Positions 26,151 through 39,000 of a DNA stretch of 64,000 nucleotides are shown here, piece after piece (position 1 is the stretch's first letter; every line of letters starts with the position of its first letter). Origin of the DNA: Pseudomonadales bacterium (GTDB lineage: Bacteria; Pseudomonadota; Gammaproteobacteria; Pseudomonadales; Pseudohongiellaceae); contig JACKOJ010000001.1 in the NCBI GenBank assembly GCA_024234325.1, forward strand, positions 124,001 to 188,000, in the 5' to 3' direction. Both the position numbers and the translations under genes were made by a program. A model generated the notes under the pieces. It was not told the DNA's origin and did not search any database. It saw only the letters and a list, made by a program, of their open reading frames with translations.

Positions 26151-27512
26151 TCAGTCCACGGTGGACTCGTCGGTCTGCGGGCCACGAAGGTGGCCGTCGG
26201 CGCTATAGACCGGGTCGCTCTTGGGCATATTGCGAAACATCAGATCAAAATGTTTCTGCACGCGGCCGATGTTGACCACGCCAATGCCGCTGGAAAACCC
26301 GAACCAGACATACAGGCCGTTCATGTTGCGGAACATGGCCGGCATTATCTGGGGGCCGGCAATCGTTCCTTCAAGGTAGTGCTGGTACAGGATGGGCAGG
26401 TCGTCCAGCGTCACTTTGCCGACAAACAGCATGGGAATGATCTCCGGCACCCCGGAGTTGATGGCACTGCGGATGAAATTCACGTTCTCCACGAAGCCGC
26501 GCAGATAGGAGAGATCCTTGGTGAACACGGAGCCGCCCTCCAGGGTACCGCCACGGAACACGCGCTGGGTGATGCGGTAGCTCTCGCGTTCGCTCAGGCC
26601 TCGGTTGAGGAAAAAACGGTACACCTCGATGAAGCTGGCGCCCTGCTCGGCAATGTCCACGGCCACCACGCGGTCGCTCACCTTGCGGGCACGCTGGGGG
26701 TAGGAACTGAAGGTCAGGGTCTCCATCAACACAGCCAGTCCCTCCTGACACGCAGTCACCCTCGGGGAGCCGACGCTGAGCCAGGTCGCCCAGGGCTGGC
26801 GCCGCCCGTTCAGCGTTGTGCCCACGTGCACCCAGCCTTCGTGTACTTCGAGAATCTGCAGATCAAATTCGGAAAAATCCGAATCCTGATTGATCTTGAT
26901 GTAGTCGCCCCCCGCAGCGGCATCCGACACGATGCCGTCGCTGAGAATCACGCGAATATCGCCCGGCGGAAAGTAGGGGGTGAGGCGCTGCTGCAGAATC
27001 TGCACTGCATCGGGCGCCGGGATGGTCTTGCCATAGGGACGGCTGATGTGTTCGGCGGCGGGCAGTGAGAAAATCTGGCACAGTTTCTCGCCCAGCTTGC
27101 GCAGGCTCTTGCGATCGCCCCGCAGCTTGTCGGCGGCAGAACCGTAGAGCTCGCGGCTGATCTGCCCGAACTGCGGGGTGCCCCGCGCCTCCAGCAGATC
27201 GATCACCAGCAGGTACTGATCGACGGTGTCGCGAAGAATCGAGCCCAGGCCGTCGTCCTGCCCCAGCTCCCGTCGCACCTCGCTGCGCAATGCCTTGAAC
27301 TCGTCGCGCAACGGGTCGGCCTTAAAGTTCAGCGCCACCCGCTCGTAATACCCCCTGTCCACCGGCGGCAGGCTTGCGCCTCCGCTTGCCAGAAATTCGC
27401 GCTCGAAGCGCGCTGGCCATTTGATGGCATCAAGAATCCGGATCGGCTTCTGCAGCGCAATCAGGCGGTCAGACAAATTCTTGACCCGCGCCTGGTAGGT
27501 CGCCTGGCTCAT
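26151..27512 (-). CDS. QEGLA-motif (DUF1704) putative peptidase
   Basis: The protein has 453 residues from ATG 27512, which is preceded by AGAGGTG; the frame is open 30 codons further up but with unlikely sequence. The name-giving motif is visible as ACQEGLAVLME, with VHEGWVHVGTTLNG upstream (a possible HExxxH-like metal site), and RITQRVFRGG and GFVENVNFI downstream. The family is annotated as a flavohaemoglobin expression-modulating protein or DUF1704 and is related to tubulin tyrosine carboxypeptidase-type metallopeptidases. Its bacterial substrate is unknown. It lies upstream of htpX in an apparent two-gene unit. Confidence 0.85.
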   Translation of the reverse strand: MSQATYQARVKNLSDRLIALQKPIRILDAIKWPARFEREFLASGGASLPPVDRGYYERVALNFKADPLRDEFKALRSEVRRELGQDDGLGSILRDTVDQYLLVIDLLEARGTPQFGQISRELYGSAADKLRGDRKSLRKLGEKLCQIFSLPAAEHISRPYGKTIPAPDAVQILQQRLTPYFPPGDIRVILSDGIVSDAAAGGDYIKINQDSDFSEFDLQILEVHEGWVHVGTTLNGRRQPWATWLSVGSPRVTACQEGLAVLMETLTFSSYPQRARKVSDRVVAVDIAEQGASFIEVYRFFLNRGLSERESYRITQRVFRGGTLEGGSVFTKDLSYLRGFVENVNFIRSAINSGVPEIIPMLFVGKVTLDDLPILYQHYLEGTIAGPQIMPAMFRNMNGLYVWFGFSSGIGVVNIGRVQKHFDLMFRNMPKSDPVYSADGHLRGPQTDESTVD

Positions 27513-27709
27513 AACACCTCTACAGCACTCAAGGGAATCAGGTTTGCAGCTTAATGCAAATTCCACAGCCAACATAGCGTTGCCGCAAGCGCAGCCTGGC
27601 ACAGCTTTTTGTCAATATTCAGCACCAGTTCACATTGTGCCAAGGAAGATAGTCCTGGAAATTTACAACGACAGGCCCCACTGCCTAGAGTAGAGTGAAC
27701 ATGGCAACA

Positions 27710-27715
27710 AAGGAG
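27710..27715 (+). promoter_or_regulatory. Ribosome binding site of the OmpA-like lipoprotein
   Basis: AAGGAG lies eight bases before ATG 27724, confirming the start just ahead of the lipoprotein signal. Confidence 0.7.
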
Positions 27716-27723
27716 ACAACACC

Positions 27724-28389
27724 ATGATTAGCCCCCGCGCCGGTTTCAGAACCACAATCGGCACCCTGGCCGCCGGCATCGTGCTGGCAGGCTGCACCAC
27801 CATCAATCCCTACACGGGCGAACAGCAGGTCAGCAGGGCCGTGCAGTACGGCGCCATCGGCTCTGTCGTCTGCGGTCTGGTCGGCGCCATCGAGAATGGG
27901 CAGCACGCGCGCAATGCCGCCGCAGGCTGCGGGGCCATCGGCGCAGGCGTAGGTGCCTATATGGACGTGCAGGAAGCGGAACTGCGGCAGGAACTGCAGG
28001 GCACCGGTGTGCAGGTACAGCGTGAGGGCGATCAACTGAATCTGGTCATGCCCGGCAATGTAACCTTCAACACCAACGAATACACGCTGCGGCCGGAATT
28101 CCAGCCCGTGCTCAATTCCGTGGCGGCCGTGCTGTACAAATACAAGGATACTCGCCTTCAGGTGACGGGCCACACCGACTCCACCGGCAGTGCAGATTAC
28201 AACTACAATCTGTCCAATCGCCGGGCCACCAGTGTGGCGAATTATCTCGCGGCACAGGGCGTGGACCAGGGGCGCATCATCTCCCAGGGCATGGGGCCGG
28301 ATCAGCCCATCGCCAGCAACGCGACTGACAGTGGTCGAGCCCAGAACCGCCGGGTAGAGCTGCACATCGTCGCGGCACCTCCCGCCTGA
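27724..28389 (+). CDS. OmpA-family outer-membrane lipoprotein (YiaD-like)
   Basis: The protein has 221 residues. The lipobox LAGC (Cys 24) ends the signal sequence. A glycine-rich segment (about 45-85, like the glycine-zipper of the Rick/YiaD group) precedes the C-terminal OmpA peptidoglycan-binding domain (about 115-215). That domain has VTGHTDSTGSADYNYNLSNRRATSVANYL and NRRVEL, including the Asp and Arg that bind diaminopimelate. It anchors the outer membrane to peptidoglycan. It is transcribed alone, divergent from the QEGLA gene and convergent with the TerC-family gene. Confidence 0.92.
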   Translation: MISPRAGFRTTIGTLAAGIVLAGCTTINPYTGEQQVSRAVQYGAIGSVVCGLVGAIENGQHARNAAAGCGAIGAGVGAYMDVQEAELRQELQGTGVQVQREGDQLNLVMPGNVTFNTNEYTLRPEFQPVLNSVAAVLYKYKDTRLQVTGHTDSTGSADYNYNLSNRRATSVANYLAAQGVDQGRIISQGMGPDQPIASNATDSGRAQNRRVELHIVAAPPA

Positions 28390-28413
28390 TACGCCAGCGC
28401 AGCAGGGCCGGCG

Positions 28414-29970
28414 TCAGCCGACGTAGAGGTCCTGCTGCAGCACCCGCGAGATTTCCACCAGCGCAATGCGCTGCTCCTCCACCTGCAGCACGGTGAACAC
28501 GAAACCGCGCAGTTCCAGTTGCGCGCCCACTTCCGGCAACTGGTCGAACTTGCTCATCAGGAAACCGGCGATGGTGGCGTAATCCTCGATATCATCATCG
28601 AAGACACCGGTCTCCAGCACGCGGGAAAGCTCGTGCAAATCCGCATGCCCTGCCACGCGCCACTGGTTCTCGTCCACCACTTCGATAGCGGGGGTTTCAT
28701 CCTCGTCCGGGAACTCCCCGGCAATCGCCTCAAACACATCGATCGGCGTAATCAATCCCTGAATCGTGCCGTACTCGTCCACCACCAGTACCAGTTGTCC
28801 CTTGGAACGGCGCAGGGTCTCAATCAGTGGCAGCACCGCAATGGAATCGGGCACAAAGATCGGTTTACGCAACTTGTCTGCCGAGGTCACCTGGTCGTGC
28901 ATGGACAGATCGTTGAGCAGATCCTTGGCGCGGGCGATGCCCACGATTTCGTCCAGGCTGCCACGGCACACGGGAAAGAAACTGTGCGGTGTGTCGATCA
29001 GCATCGCGCGAATATCCTCAATGCTGTCCTCAAGATTGACCCAAGAAATATCCGTGCGCGGCGTCATCAGCGAGCGCACGGAGCGTTCGGCCAGCGTCAG
29101 CACGCCAGTCACCATGTTGCGCTCGGCCACATGGAAGGCTGAGAGATCTTCCGGCGCCGCCTTCTCGTCGTGGGATTCCGGCTGATCGTAGGCACGACCG
29201 CCCAGCAGGCTCAGCACCGCTGCCGCCGTGCGCTCGCGCAGCGGCATGCGCGCCTCATGCTTGGCGCGGTTGGCATTGGCCACCTGATTGAAGAATTCGA
29301 TGGTGATGGAGAAGCCGATGGCGGCGTAGAGATAGCCCTTGGGAATGTGGAAACCGAAGCCCTCGGCGACCAGGCTCAGACCAATCATCAGGAGGAAACT
29401 CAGGCACAGCACCACCACCGTGGGGTGAGCGTCCACAAACTGGGTCAGGGGTTTGGAGGCCAGCAGCATCAGGCTGACCGAGATCACCACCGCCGTCATC
29501 ATCACGGCCAGATTGTTGACCATGCCCACCGCCGTGATCACCGCGTCCAGCGAGAAGACAGCGTCCAGCACCACGATCTGCGACACCACCAGCCAGAAGC
29601 CCGCGTAGACACGGTTCTCGATCTGGCCGCGCATGCTGCCCTCCAGGCGCTCGTGCAGCTCCGTGGTGGCCTTGAACAGCAGGAATAGCCCCCCGGCCAG
29701 CAGAATGAGGTCGCGCCCCGAGAAGTCCACGCCGAAAACGCTGAACAGGGGCGAGGTGAGCGTAATGAGCCAGGACACTCCGCTCAGCAGGCCCAGGCGC
29801 ATCACCACGGCAAGCGAGAGCCCCGTGATGCGGGCACGATCACGCTGGTGCGGCGGAAGCTTGTTGGCCAGAATGGCGATGAAGACCAGGTTGTCGATCC
29901 CCAGCACCACTTCGAGAATGATCAGGGTCGCCAACGCAATCCAGGTTGCCGGGTCGAGCAGGAATTCCAT
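28414..29970 (-). CDS. TerC-family membrane protein with CBS pair and CorC domain
   Basis: The protein has 518 residues. The N-terminal TerC-type membrane domain (about 1-240, seven helices, with EVVLGIDNLVFIAILANKLP and the paired VVLDAVFSLDAVITAVGM) is followed by a CBS domain pair (about 300-420, RTDISWVNLEDS, VDEYGTIQGLITPIDVFEAI). A CorC/HlyC transporter-associated domain (about 430-510) closes the protein. This is the YegH/YoaE arrangement. TerC proteins are implicated in manganese or other metal export during protein secretion, and the CBS pair suggests nucleotide or Mg sensing. It lies 34 bases after fumC on the same strand. Confidence 0.9.
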   Translation of the reverse strand: MEFLLDPATWIALATLIILEVVLGIDNLVFIAILANKLPPHQRDRARITGLSLAVVMRLGLLSGVSWLITLTSPLFSVFGVDFSGRDLILLAGGLFLLFKATTELHERLEGSMRGQIENRVYAGFWLVVSQIVVLDAVFSLDAVITAVGMVNNLAVMMTAVVISVSLMLLASKPLTQFVDAHPTVVVLCLSFLLMIGLSLVAEGFGFHIPKGYLYAAIGFSITIEFFNQVANANRAKHEARMPLRERTAAAVLSLLGGRAYDQPESHDEKAAPEDLSAFHVAERNMVTGVLTLAERSVRSLMTPRTDISWVNLEDSIEDIRAMLIDTPHSFFPVCRGSLDEIVGIARAKDLLNDLSMHDQVTSADKLRKPIFVPDSIAVLPLIETLRRSKGQLVLVVDEYGTIQGLITPIDVFEAIAGEFPDEDETPAIEVVDENQWRVAGHADLHELSRVLETGVFDDDIEDYATIAGFLMSKFDQLPEVGAQLELRGFVFTVLQVEEQRIALVEISRVLQQDLYVG

Positions 29971-30004
29971 ATATCCTCTGTATCAGAGACGCGAGGGGAG
30001 CAGT

Positions 30005-31420
30005 TTAGCCGTCTTTGCCGCCGGACGGAAACAGCATGCTGCGCGCGTCCACCTGCGCGTCGAAGGTGTCGCCGTCCATCAGCCCCAGGGCCAGTACGGC
30101 CTCGCGCAGGCTGACGTCGTGGGCATCGGCATACTTGGCGGCGCTGGCCGCGTTGTCGTAGCCAATCGCCGGGCTGAGCGCCGTCACCAGCATCAGGGAC
30201 CGCTCCACCGAGCGCGCAAGCTGTGCTTCATTGGCGATAATGCCGCGGAGGCAGTGCACGCGGAAGCTGTCCATGCCCTCTGCGAGAAGGCGCATGGATT
30301 CCAGCGTGCAGTGAATGATCAGGGGTTTGTACACATTCAGTTGAAACTGCCCCTGGCTGCCCGCCATGGAGACGGCGGTGGTATTGCCCATCACCCGCAG
30401 GCAGACCATCGTCAGGGCCTCGACCTGGGTCGGGTTGACCTTGCCCGGCATGATGGAGCTGCCCGGCTCGTTTGCCGGAATGCGAATTTCCGCCAGACCG
30501 CAACGCGGGCCACTGTTCATCAGGCGAATGTCGCTGGCCATCTTGTACAGCGCCGTGCACAGCAGGTTGAGACGGCCGTGCAGGTCCACCAGCGCGTCGT
30601 GCCCCGCCAGGGCCATGAACTTGTCGGCCGCCGACTCAAAGGGCAGGCCCGTCAGCTCACGCAGCGTGCCTGCCATCATCCCGGCCCAGCGCACATCGGT
30701 GTTCAGCCCCGTACCAACCGCGCTGCCACCGATGGCAAGCTGCGCCACCCCCGACGCGGCCTGGGCAAGCTGCTCGCGCGCGTACTGCACCTGCGCGCGG
30801 TAGGCCCCGAACTCCTGCCCCAGGGTCACCGGTGTGGCGTCCATCATGTGGGTGCGGCCACTCTTGATGAGCCCCGAGAACTCCCGGCATTTGCCGTGCA
30901 GCTCTGCAATCAGGGCATCCGCTGCTGGCAACAGGCTTCCCTGCAGATACTGCAGTGTCGCCACATGCATCACAGTAGGAAACACATCGTTGGAAGACTG
31001 CCCGCGATTGACGTGATCGTTGGGATGCAGCGGGCGGTTGCTGCCACGCGGCTTCCCCGCCAGCTCGTTGCCGCGATTGGCGATGACTTCGTTGACGTTC
31101 ATATTGGTCTGGGTGCCGCTGCCGGTCTGCCAGACGGAGAGCGGGAACTGGTCCGCGTGCTGCCCTGCCATAATCTCGTCGCAGACCTGCACAATCAGCC
31201 CGCTACGCTGTGCGTCCAGCCCGCCAAGCTCCCGGTTGCACAGAGCCGCCGCCTTCTTCACCAGCGCAAAGGCCTGGATGAAGGACGGGGTGAAATGGTC
31301 ATCGCCAATGTGGAAATGCTGCAGCGAGCGCTGGGTCTGGGCGCCCCACAGTGCCCCGGCAGGCACCTGGATGTCGCCCATGCTGTCGTGTTCCGTGCGG
31401 GTATCCGCCTTGTGCGACAT
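30005..31420 (-). CDS. fumC: Class II fumarate hydratase
   Basis: The protein has 471 residues. The fumarase/aspartase superfamily signature GSSIMPGKVNPTQ is present, along with SSNDVFPTVMH and TGSGTQTNMNVNEVIANR. It reversibly hydrates fumarate to malate in the TCA cycle without an iron-sulfur cluster, so it stays active under oxidative stress or iron limitation. Related lyases such as aspartate ammonia-lyase share the signature, but the length and the HPNDHVNRGQSSND block fit FumC. It starts 12 bases after acnA, forming a two-enzyme TCA unit. Confidence 0.94.
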   Translation of the reverse strand: MSHKADTRTEHDSMGDIQVPAGALWGAQTQRSLQHFHIGDDHFTPSFIQAFALVKKAAALCNRELGGLDAQRSGLIVQVCDEIMAGQHADQFPLSVWQTGSGTQTNMNVNEVIANRGNELAGKPRGSNRPLHPNDHVNRGQSSNDVFPTVMHVATLQYLQGSLLPAADALIAELHGKCREFSGLIKSGRTHMMDATPVTLGQEFGAYRAQVQYAREQLAQAASGVAQLAIGGSAVGTGLNTDVRWAGMMAGTLRELTGLPFESAADKFMALAGHDALVDLHGRLNLLCTALYKMASDIRLMNSGPRCGLAEIRIPANEPGSSIMPGKVNPTQVEALTMVCLRVMGNTTAVSMAGSQGQFQLNVYKPLIIHCTLESMRLLAEGMDSFRVHCLRGIIANEAQLARSVERSLMLVTALSPAIGYDNAASAAKYADAHDVSLREAVLALGLMDGDTFDAQVDARSMLFPSGGKDG

Positions 31421-31432
31421 CGCGCGACTCCC

Positions 31433-34099
<2,667 letters not shown>

Positions 34100-34169
34100 G
34101 ATGCAACACCTGCGTGGCCTGCGTGCGTGAAAACTGCGTGAAAAAAGGAGCGTTGAGCGAATCGTTAAC

Positions 34170-34189
34170 CTGGGGGGAGTATACCCCAG
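34170..34189. promoter_or_regulatory. Inverted repeat between acnA and tamA
   Basis: CTGGGG and CCCCAG flank GGAGTATA in the acnA/tamA divergent region. It could be an operator for either gene or part of a 5' leader; no regulator is indicated by the sequence. Confidence 0.3.
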
Positions 34190-34266
34190 CGCAATGCAGG
34201 TGCGATAATCCACCCGTATCCCCGCAACATGGCAATAGAAGGGCTGTTCAACGCAGATAGGAAAGT

Positions 34267-36048
34267 ATGCCTGGTGTATTCGTCCACAAGACGCTGCTGC
34301 CTCTCGCCCTCGTCGCGATCACGCAATCCGGTGTCGCTCAAACCACCTCTCCGACGATCAGTATCAGCGGTGCCGATACTCGTCTGGAGGAGAACATCCG
34401 TGGCCACCTGCGACTGCTTGGCACGGAGCGTTGCGATGCGGAAGTACGGCGGCTGAACCGTTTACTGCCCCAGGTCTCCCAGGATATCGAGCGGGCGGCC
34501 CAGGCGCTGGGGCATTACCACAGCCAGCATGAGGCCAGCTTCACGCGTAACGATACCTGCTGGAATCTCCAGATCACCGTCAGGGCGGGTGAACCGGTTC
34601 TGATTGGCGAAGTCAGTGTGCATGTGACGCCGGATGCCACACGACCGCTGCAGCAGACCGACCCCTTCGCCACCCTGCTGGGTGCCACCACGCTGCGCAC
34701 AGGCAGCCAGTTGATTCACAGCGATTACGAGTCACTCAAGTCCTCCCTGTCCGCGGTCGCAGTCGAGAATGGCTATTTTGCTGCCCGCTTCACCCGCTCG
34801 GAACTGCAGGTGGATGTCAGCCGCAATCGGGCCGATGTGTTCATTGACTTTGATCCCGGCGAACGTTTCCGTTTCGGCGATATCCGCATCACCCCGATCG
34901 AAGCCCTGTCGCAGCGCTTCATCTCCCGCTTTGTGCCCTTCGAGGCAGGCTCCCCCTACTCCACGGATGCCCTGATCGAGCTGCGCGGCAGCCTGAACAA
35001 CAGCCTGTATTTCAGTGACGTGGCAGTCACCCCGCAGCTCGACGCCACGACTGGCGGTCTGGCGCAGCGCGAGGTGCCGGTCAGCATCGATCTTGCCATG
35101 CGTCCGCGACGAAGCTGGTCCACAGGTCTGGGCGTCACCACGGACATCGGGCCGCGGGTTACCCTGGCGTATGAGGATCGTTACCTCAACCGTTCGGGGC
35201 ACCGGTTCAACAGCGACATGGCGCTATCGCCACTGGATCAGCGGGCCAACCTCAGCTACAACGTTCCCATGCGCAACCCGGGAACCGAGAGTCTCAATTT
35301 TTCGACCGGCTATGTGGGGCAGGACACCGATACCTATACCACCGACACCTTCAAGATCGGGGTCAGCTATCGCTCTACCGTTGATGCCTGGATACTGGGG
35401 AAAGACTGGCTGCAGAACATCTTCACCAATTACCAGCGTGAACGTTCGACCATCAACGACCTGACCGAGCGCAGCAACCTGACCATCACGGGGATCAACT
35501 GGACCAAGACGGTGGCGGACGACCCTATCTTCCCGCGTCGTGGCTGGCGCTTTTTTACACAGGTCAGCGGCGCCTCCAACGCCGTGCTCTCCGACCTCAG
35601 CTTTGTGCAGTTGTACGCCAGCGGCAAATACGTCCACGATCTGGGCATTGGGCGGGTTCTGCTGCGCTCGGAAGTGGCGACCTCCATCGTCGGCGGCGTC
35701 GAGGAGCTGCCGGTGTCGATCCGTTACTTCACCGGGGGCGACCAGAGTGTGCGTGGCTACCAGTACGGCAGCCTCGGTGCCACCAATGACGACGGCGAAG
35801 TGATCGGCGGTAAGCACCTGCTGACTGCAAGTGTCGAGTACGATTTTCAGGTGCTGCCCAGTTGGCGTGGTGCGGTGTTCTACGACACCGGCAACTCCTT
35901 CGCGGACTACACCAATCTCTCGCTGAAGGCGGGCGCCGGTGTCGGTGTACGCTGGCAGTCCCCTATCGGCCCGATTCGCGCCGACATCGCCCGCGCGCTC
36001 GACGGCAGCGGTTTCCGCCTGCACGTCACCATGGGGCCTGATCTATGA
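34267..36048 (+). CDS. tamA: Outer-membrane translocation and assembly protein TamA
   Basis: The protein has 593 residues with a signal peptide (LPLALVAITQSGVAQ). The N-terminal part contains POTRA domains (about 25-265, with GEVSVHVTPDA and FGDIRITPIEALSQRFISRFVPFEAGSPYSTDAL). The C-terminal Omp85 beta-barrel (about 290-593) carries the L6 hallmark VRGYQYGS as SVRGYQYGSLGA and the terminal RLHVTMGPDL. It inserts a subset of outer-membrane proteins together with TamB. Its last four bases overlap the tamB start (ATGA at 36045-36048), which couples their translation. Confidence 0.94.
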   Translation: MPGVFVHKTLLPLALVAITQSGVAQTTSPTISISGADTRLEENIRGHLRLLGTERCDAEVRRLNRLLPQVSQDIERAAQALGHYHSQHEASFTRNDTCWNLQITVRAGEPVLIGEVSVHVTPDATRPLQQTDPFATLLGATTLRTGSQLIHSDYESLKSSLSAVAVENGYFAARFTRSELQVDVSRNRADVFIDFDPGERFRFGDIRITPIEALSQRFISRFVPFEAGSPYSTDALIELRGSLNNSLYFSDVAVTPQLDATTGGLAQREVPVSIDLAMRPRRSWSTGLGVTTDIGPRVTLAYEDRYLNRSGHRFNSDMALSPLDQRANLSYNVPMRNPGTESLNFSTGYVGQDTDTYTTDTFKIGVSYRSTVDAWILGKDWLQNIFTNYQRERSTINDLTERSNLTITGINWTKTVADDPIFPRRGWRFFTQVSGASNAVLSDLSFVQLYASGKYVHDLGIGRVLLRSEVATSIVGGVEELPVSIRYFTGGDQSVRGYQYGSLGATNDDGEVIGGKHLLTASVEYDFQVLPSWRGAVFYDTGNSFADYTNLSLKAGAGVGVRWQSPIGPIRADIARALDGSGFRLHVTMGPDL

Positions 36049-39000
36049 GCCCCTTGCCGCGTCTGCTGAAAATCGGCGCTATTGCGCTGGCACTGCTGAT
36101 GATCGTGCTGGTGGCACTGATGACCGGGGTGAGCGTGCTGCTGGGCACCAACGTCGGCAGTGCCTGGCTGCTGGAAAAGCTGCTGGCACAGGTGCAGAGC
36201 GAGACCCGCACCGTCAGTATCGAGCGCAGTCTTGGCACCCTGCTGTCGGGCCTGGACATTGATGCCCTGCACTACCGCGACGAAAGCCTCGACCTGCGCA
36301 TCGATTCCGTGCGGGCACGCTGGAATCCGATGACCATTCTTTCGGGCGACATCCGCCTCGACCAGGTCACAGCAAACGGTGTCGCGGTGCAGTGGCTGGG
36401 GAACGGCTCCGACGCGCCCACAGAGGCGGGCAGCGATCCCTTTGCCGGCATTCTGCCACTGCCCTGGCCCGTCAGCATCGGCAGCCTGAATGTGACAACC
36501 GCCCATATCACCTGGCCGGATGGCAGCTACGACATCGACTCCGTGTCCCTCGGTGCACGCCTGCTGGCGCGTGATCTTCAGGTGGACAACCTGCGTTATG
36601 TCGCTGGCCCGGTGGCGACCCAGGGAACCCTCAACGTGCAACTGCAGACAGCGATTCCGCTGCAGGGGCAGTTGCAATGGCAGTACACCGGCCCGCTGGT
36701 CGCGGAGTTCGAGAATGCTGCTGGCGAGCTGACGGCAAACGGCGATCTGAATACGCTGCACGTCGCCCACCGTCTCGATCAGCCCGTGCAACTGAGCAGC
36801 GAAGGGGATCTCGATCTGCATCTGCTCAGCGCGGAGTCCAGCCCCATCGGTTTCCGTCTCGTCCACTCGCTGCCCGCCCAGTTGCTGCAGGCTTCCTCAC
36901 TGGTGGAGGACCGGCAGTTGCGCGTCACGTCGGCCAGCGTGAACACGGACGGAAACTTCGACTCCATCAATGTGGGAGGTGAGGCCCGAGTAAGCGTTGA
37001 ACAGAGCAATGGCGAGGCGATCGCGCCGCCGCTGACGCTGCGATGGCAGACCGCGCTGCAGGCTGACTCCCTGCGCATCGATGCCCTGTCCGTGGACACC
37101 GACAGCGGGCATGCCGATGCCAGCGGCCTGCTGCAGTGGCAAGCCGGCACGGCACTGTCCCTGCACCTGAATCTTCGCGAGAACAATGGCGAGCAGTACG
37201 CCGCCTTGCTGCCGGAAGGCCTGATCATTGGCGCCCTGCAGGGCGAGGCCGATGTCTCCTGGCAACAGGATGATGCGGGCGAGCGCACCGATGTGCGCAT
37301 TCTCGCTCTCACGGGGGAACTCAATGAATACCCGCTGAGCGCCAGTGGCGCCCTGTCCTACGGCGACGGCATTCTGAACATCGACAATCTGCAGGCATCC
37401 AGTGGCAGCACGGAACTGGCGCTCAACGGACGCTGGGAAGACAGCGTGGATCTGCATTGGCGCCTGCAGGCGGCAGACCTGTCCACTCTGTCCCCGCTGT
37501 TCAGTGGCAGCATCGAAGCCGATGGCCGCATTCAGGGTACCCCGGAGACCCCCCAGATCAGCCTCAGCGCTGCGGGCCAGGATATCGACCTCGCCGGCGT
37601 CAAGCTGACGGGGCTGAGTGCCACCGGGGCCTATGTCGACAACAGCAATCAGTTCCAACTGACCCTGGATGGCGTCGATTTTGGCGACAACAGCAGCGAA
37701 CGCATCGACAGTCTTTCGCTCAACGCCTCCGGTCTGCCGGTCTCTCATGATCTGCATGTCGTCATCACCTCGCCGCGCGGGGATGCCGACCTGACGCTCG
37801 ACGGTTCCCTGCACTACGACAATCCGGTGCCCTGGACGGGCACCCTGCGCAACGGAGTCATTGTCAGCGATCTCGGGGAGTGGCGATTGGGGGGAGCCTC
37901 GACACTTCAGCTCGGCCCACTGTCTGCACAACTGGCACGGCAATGCTGGCTGCAAGGCCCCAGCACGCTGTGTCTGGAGGGCACCTGGCAGCAGGAAGGC
38001 AGTCTGCGCGCAAACGCCAGCCTGGAGAACTACCCCCTGGATCAGTTCAATGCGCCGACGCCGGGAACTGTCACTTCCGACGCCGCCGCACTGCTGCCAC
38101 AACTGCCGGTCGGCAGCCGCGCCACTGGAAGTGTGAATGCCTCCGCGAGTGTCGAGGGAGACCCGACCAGACCCGAGACGCTGGCACTGCAGTTCCAGGT
38201 CAATGCAGGAGAGGGACGCATCGATGTTGAATCCGTGACGGCGCTGAACGATGCCGGCGAAAGCGATTCAGCCGCCGAGACGCAAAGTATCTACTGGCGC
38301 AGCGCGACACTGGAAGGCAGTCGCAGCGACGGCGCGTGGCAGGTCGGCAGCAGCCTGGACTTCTATCAGCCGGATCTGGAGTCCAGCGGTCGGGCGGTGC
38401 ACGGAACCGCAGACGCGCAAATCAACATCGGTGCCGATGAAAGCCTGGACGGGCAGATCAATCTCGCCTTTCAAGACCTGAGCTGGATCGAAGCCTTTGC
38501 CCCGGTGCTGGAAAACCCCACCGGCCAACTGCGCGGCCTTAGCGTGCTCTCGGGCACGCTGGATGCGCCGCGCTTTGGCGGCAGCATCAACCTGACCGAC
38601 GGGGCGGTGGATATTCCTGCCGCCGGCATCAAACTCCAGGACATCAGCGTTGCCCTGACCAGCGACAACGATCAAACCCTGGTGATTCAGGGCCGGGCAT
38701 CCTCCGGCGACGGCTCCCTGCGCTTCGTCAGCGAAATCACCACGCCCGTCTCGCCAGAGCGCCAGATCGACATGACCCTGACCGGGCAGGATTTCATGCT
38801 GGCCAACAACGATCAGATCCGGCTGACCATCTCCCCCGACCTGCAGGTCAAGGGCAGCGCCTCTGCCCTCGATCTGCGCGGCAATCTGACCCTGCCCGTG
38901 CTGGATGTGCAGATCAACACGCTGCCGGAATCCGCCGTGGATGTGTCTCCCGACACCGTGGTGGTGAACAACAGCGCAACCGGCACCCCCGTGAGAAACG

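Noticed and set aside
28414..29970. Tellurite resistance as the job of the TerC-family gene
   Set aside because: No terABDEZ genes are nearby, and the CBS/CorC C-terminus marks the YegH/YoaE type, so a tellurite label would mislead.
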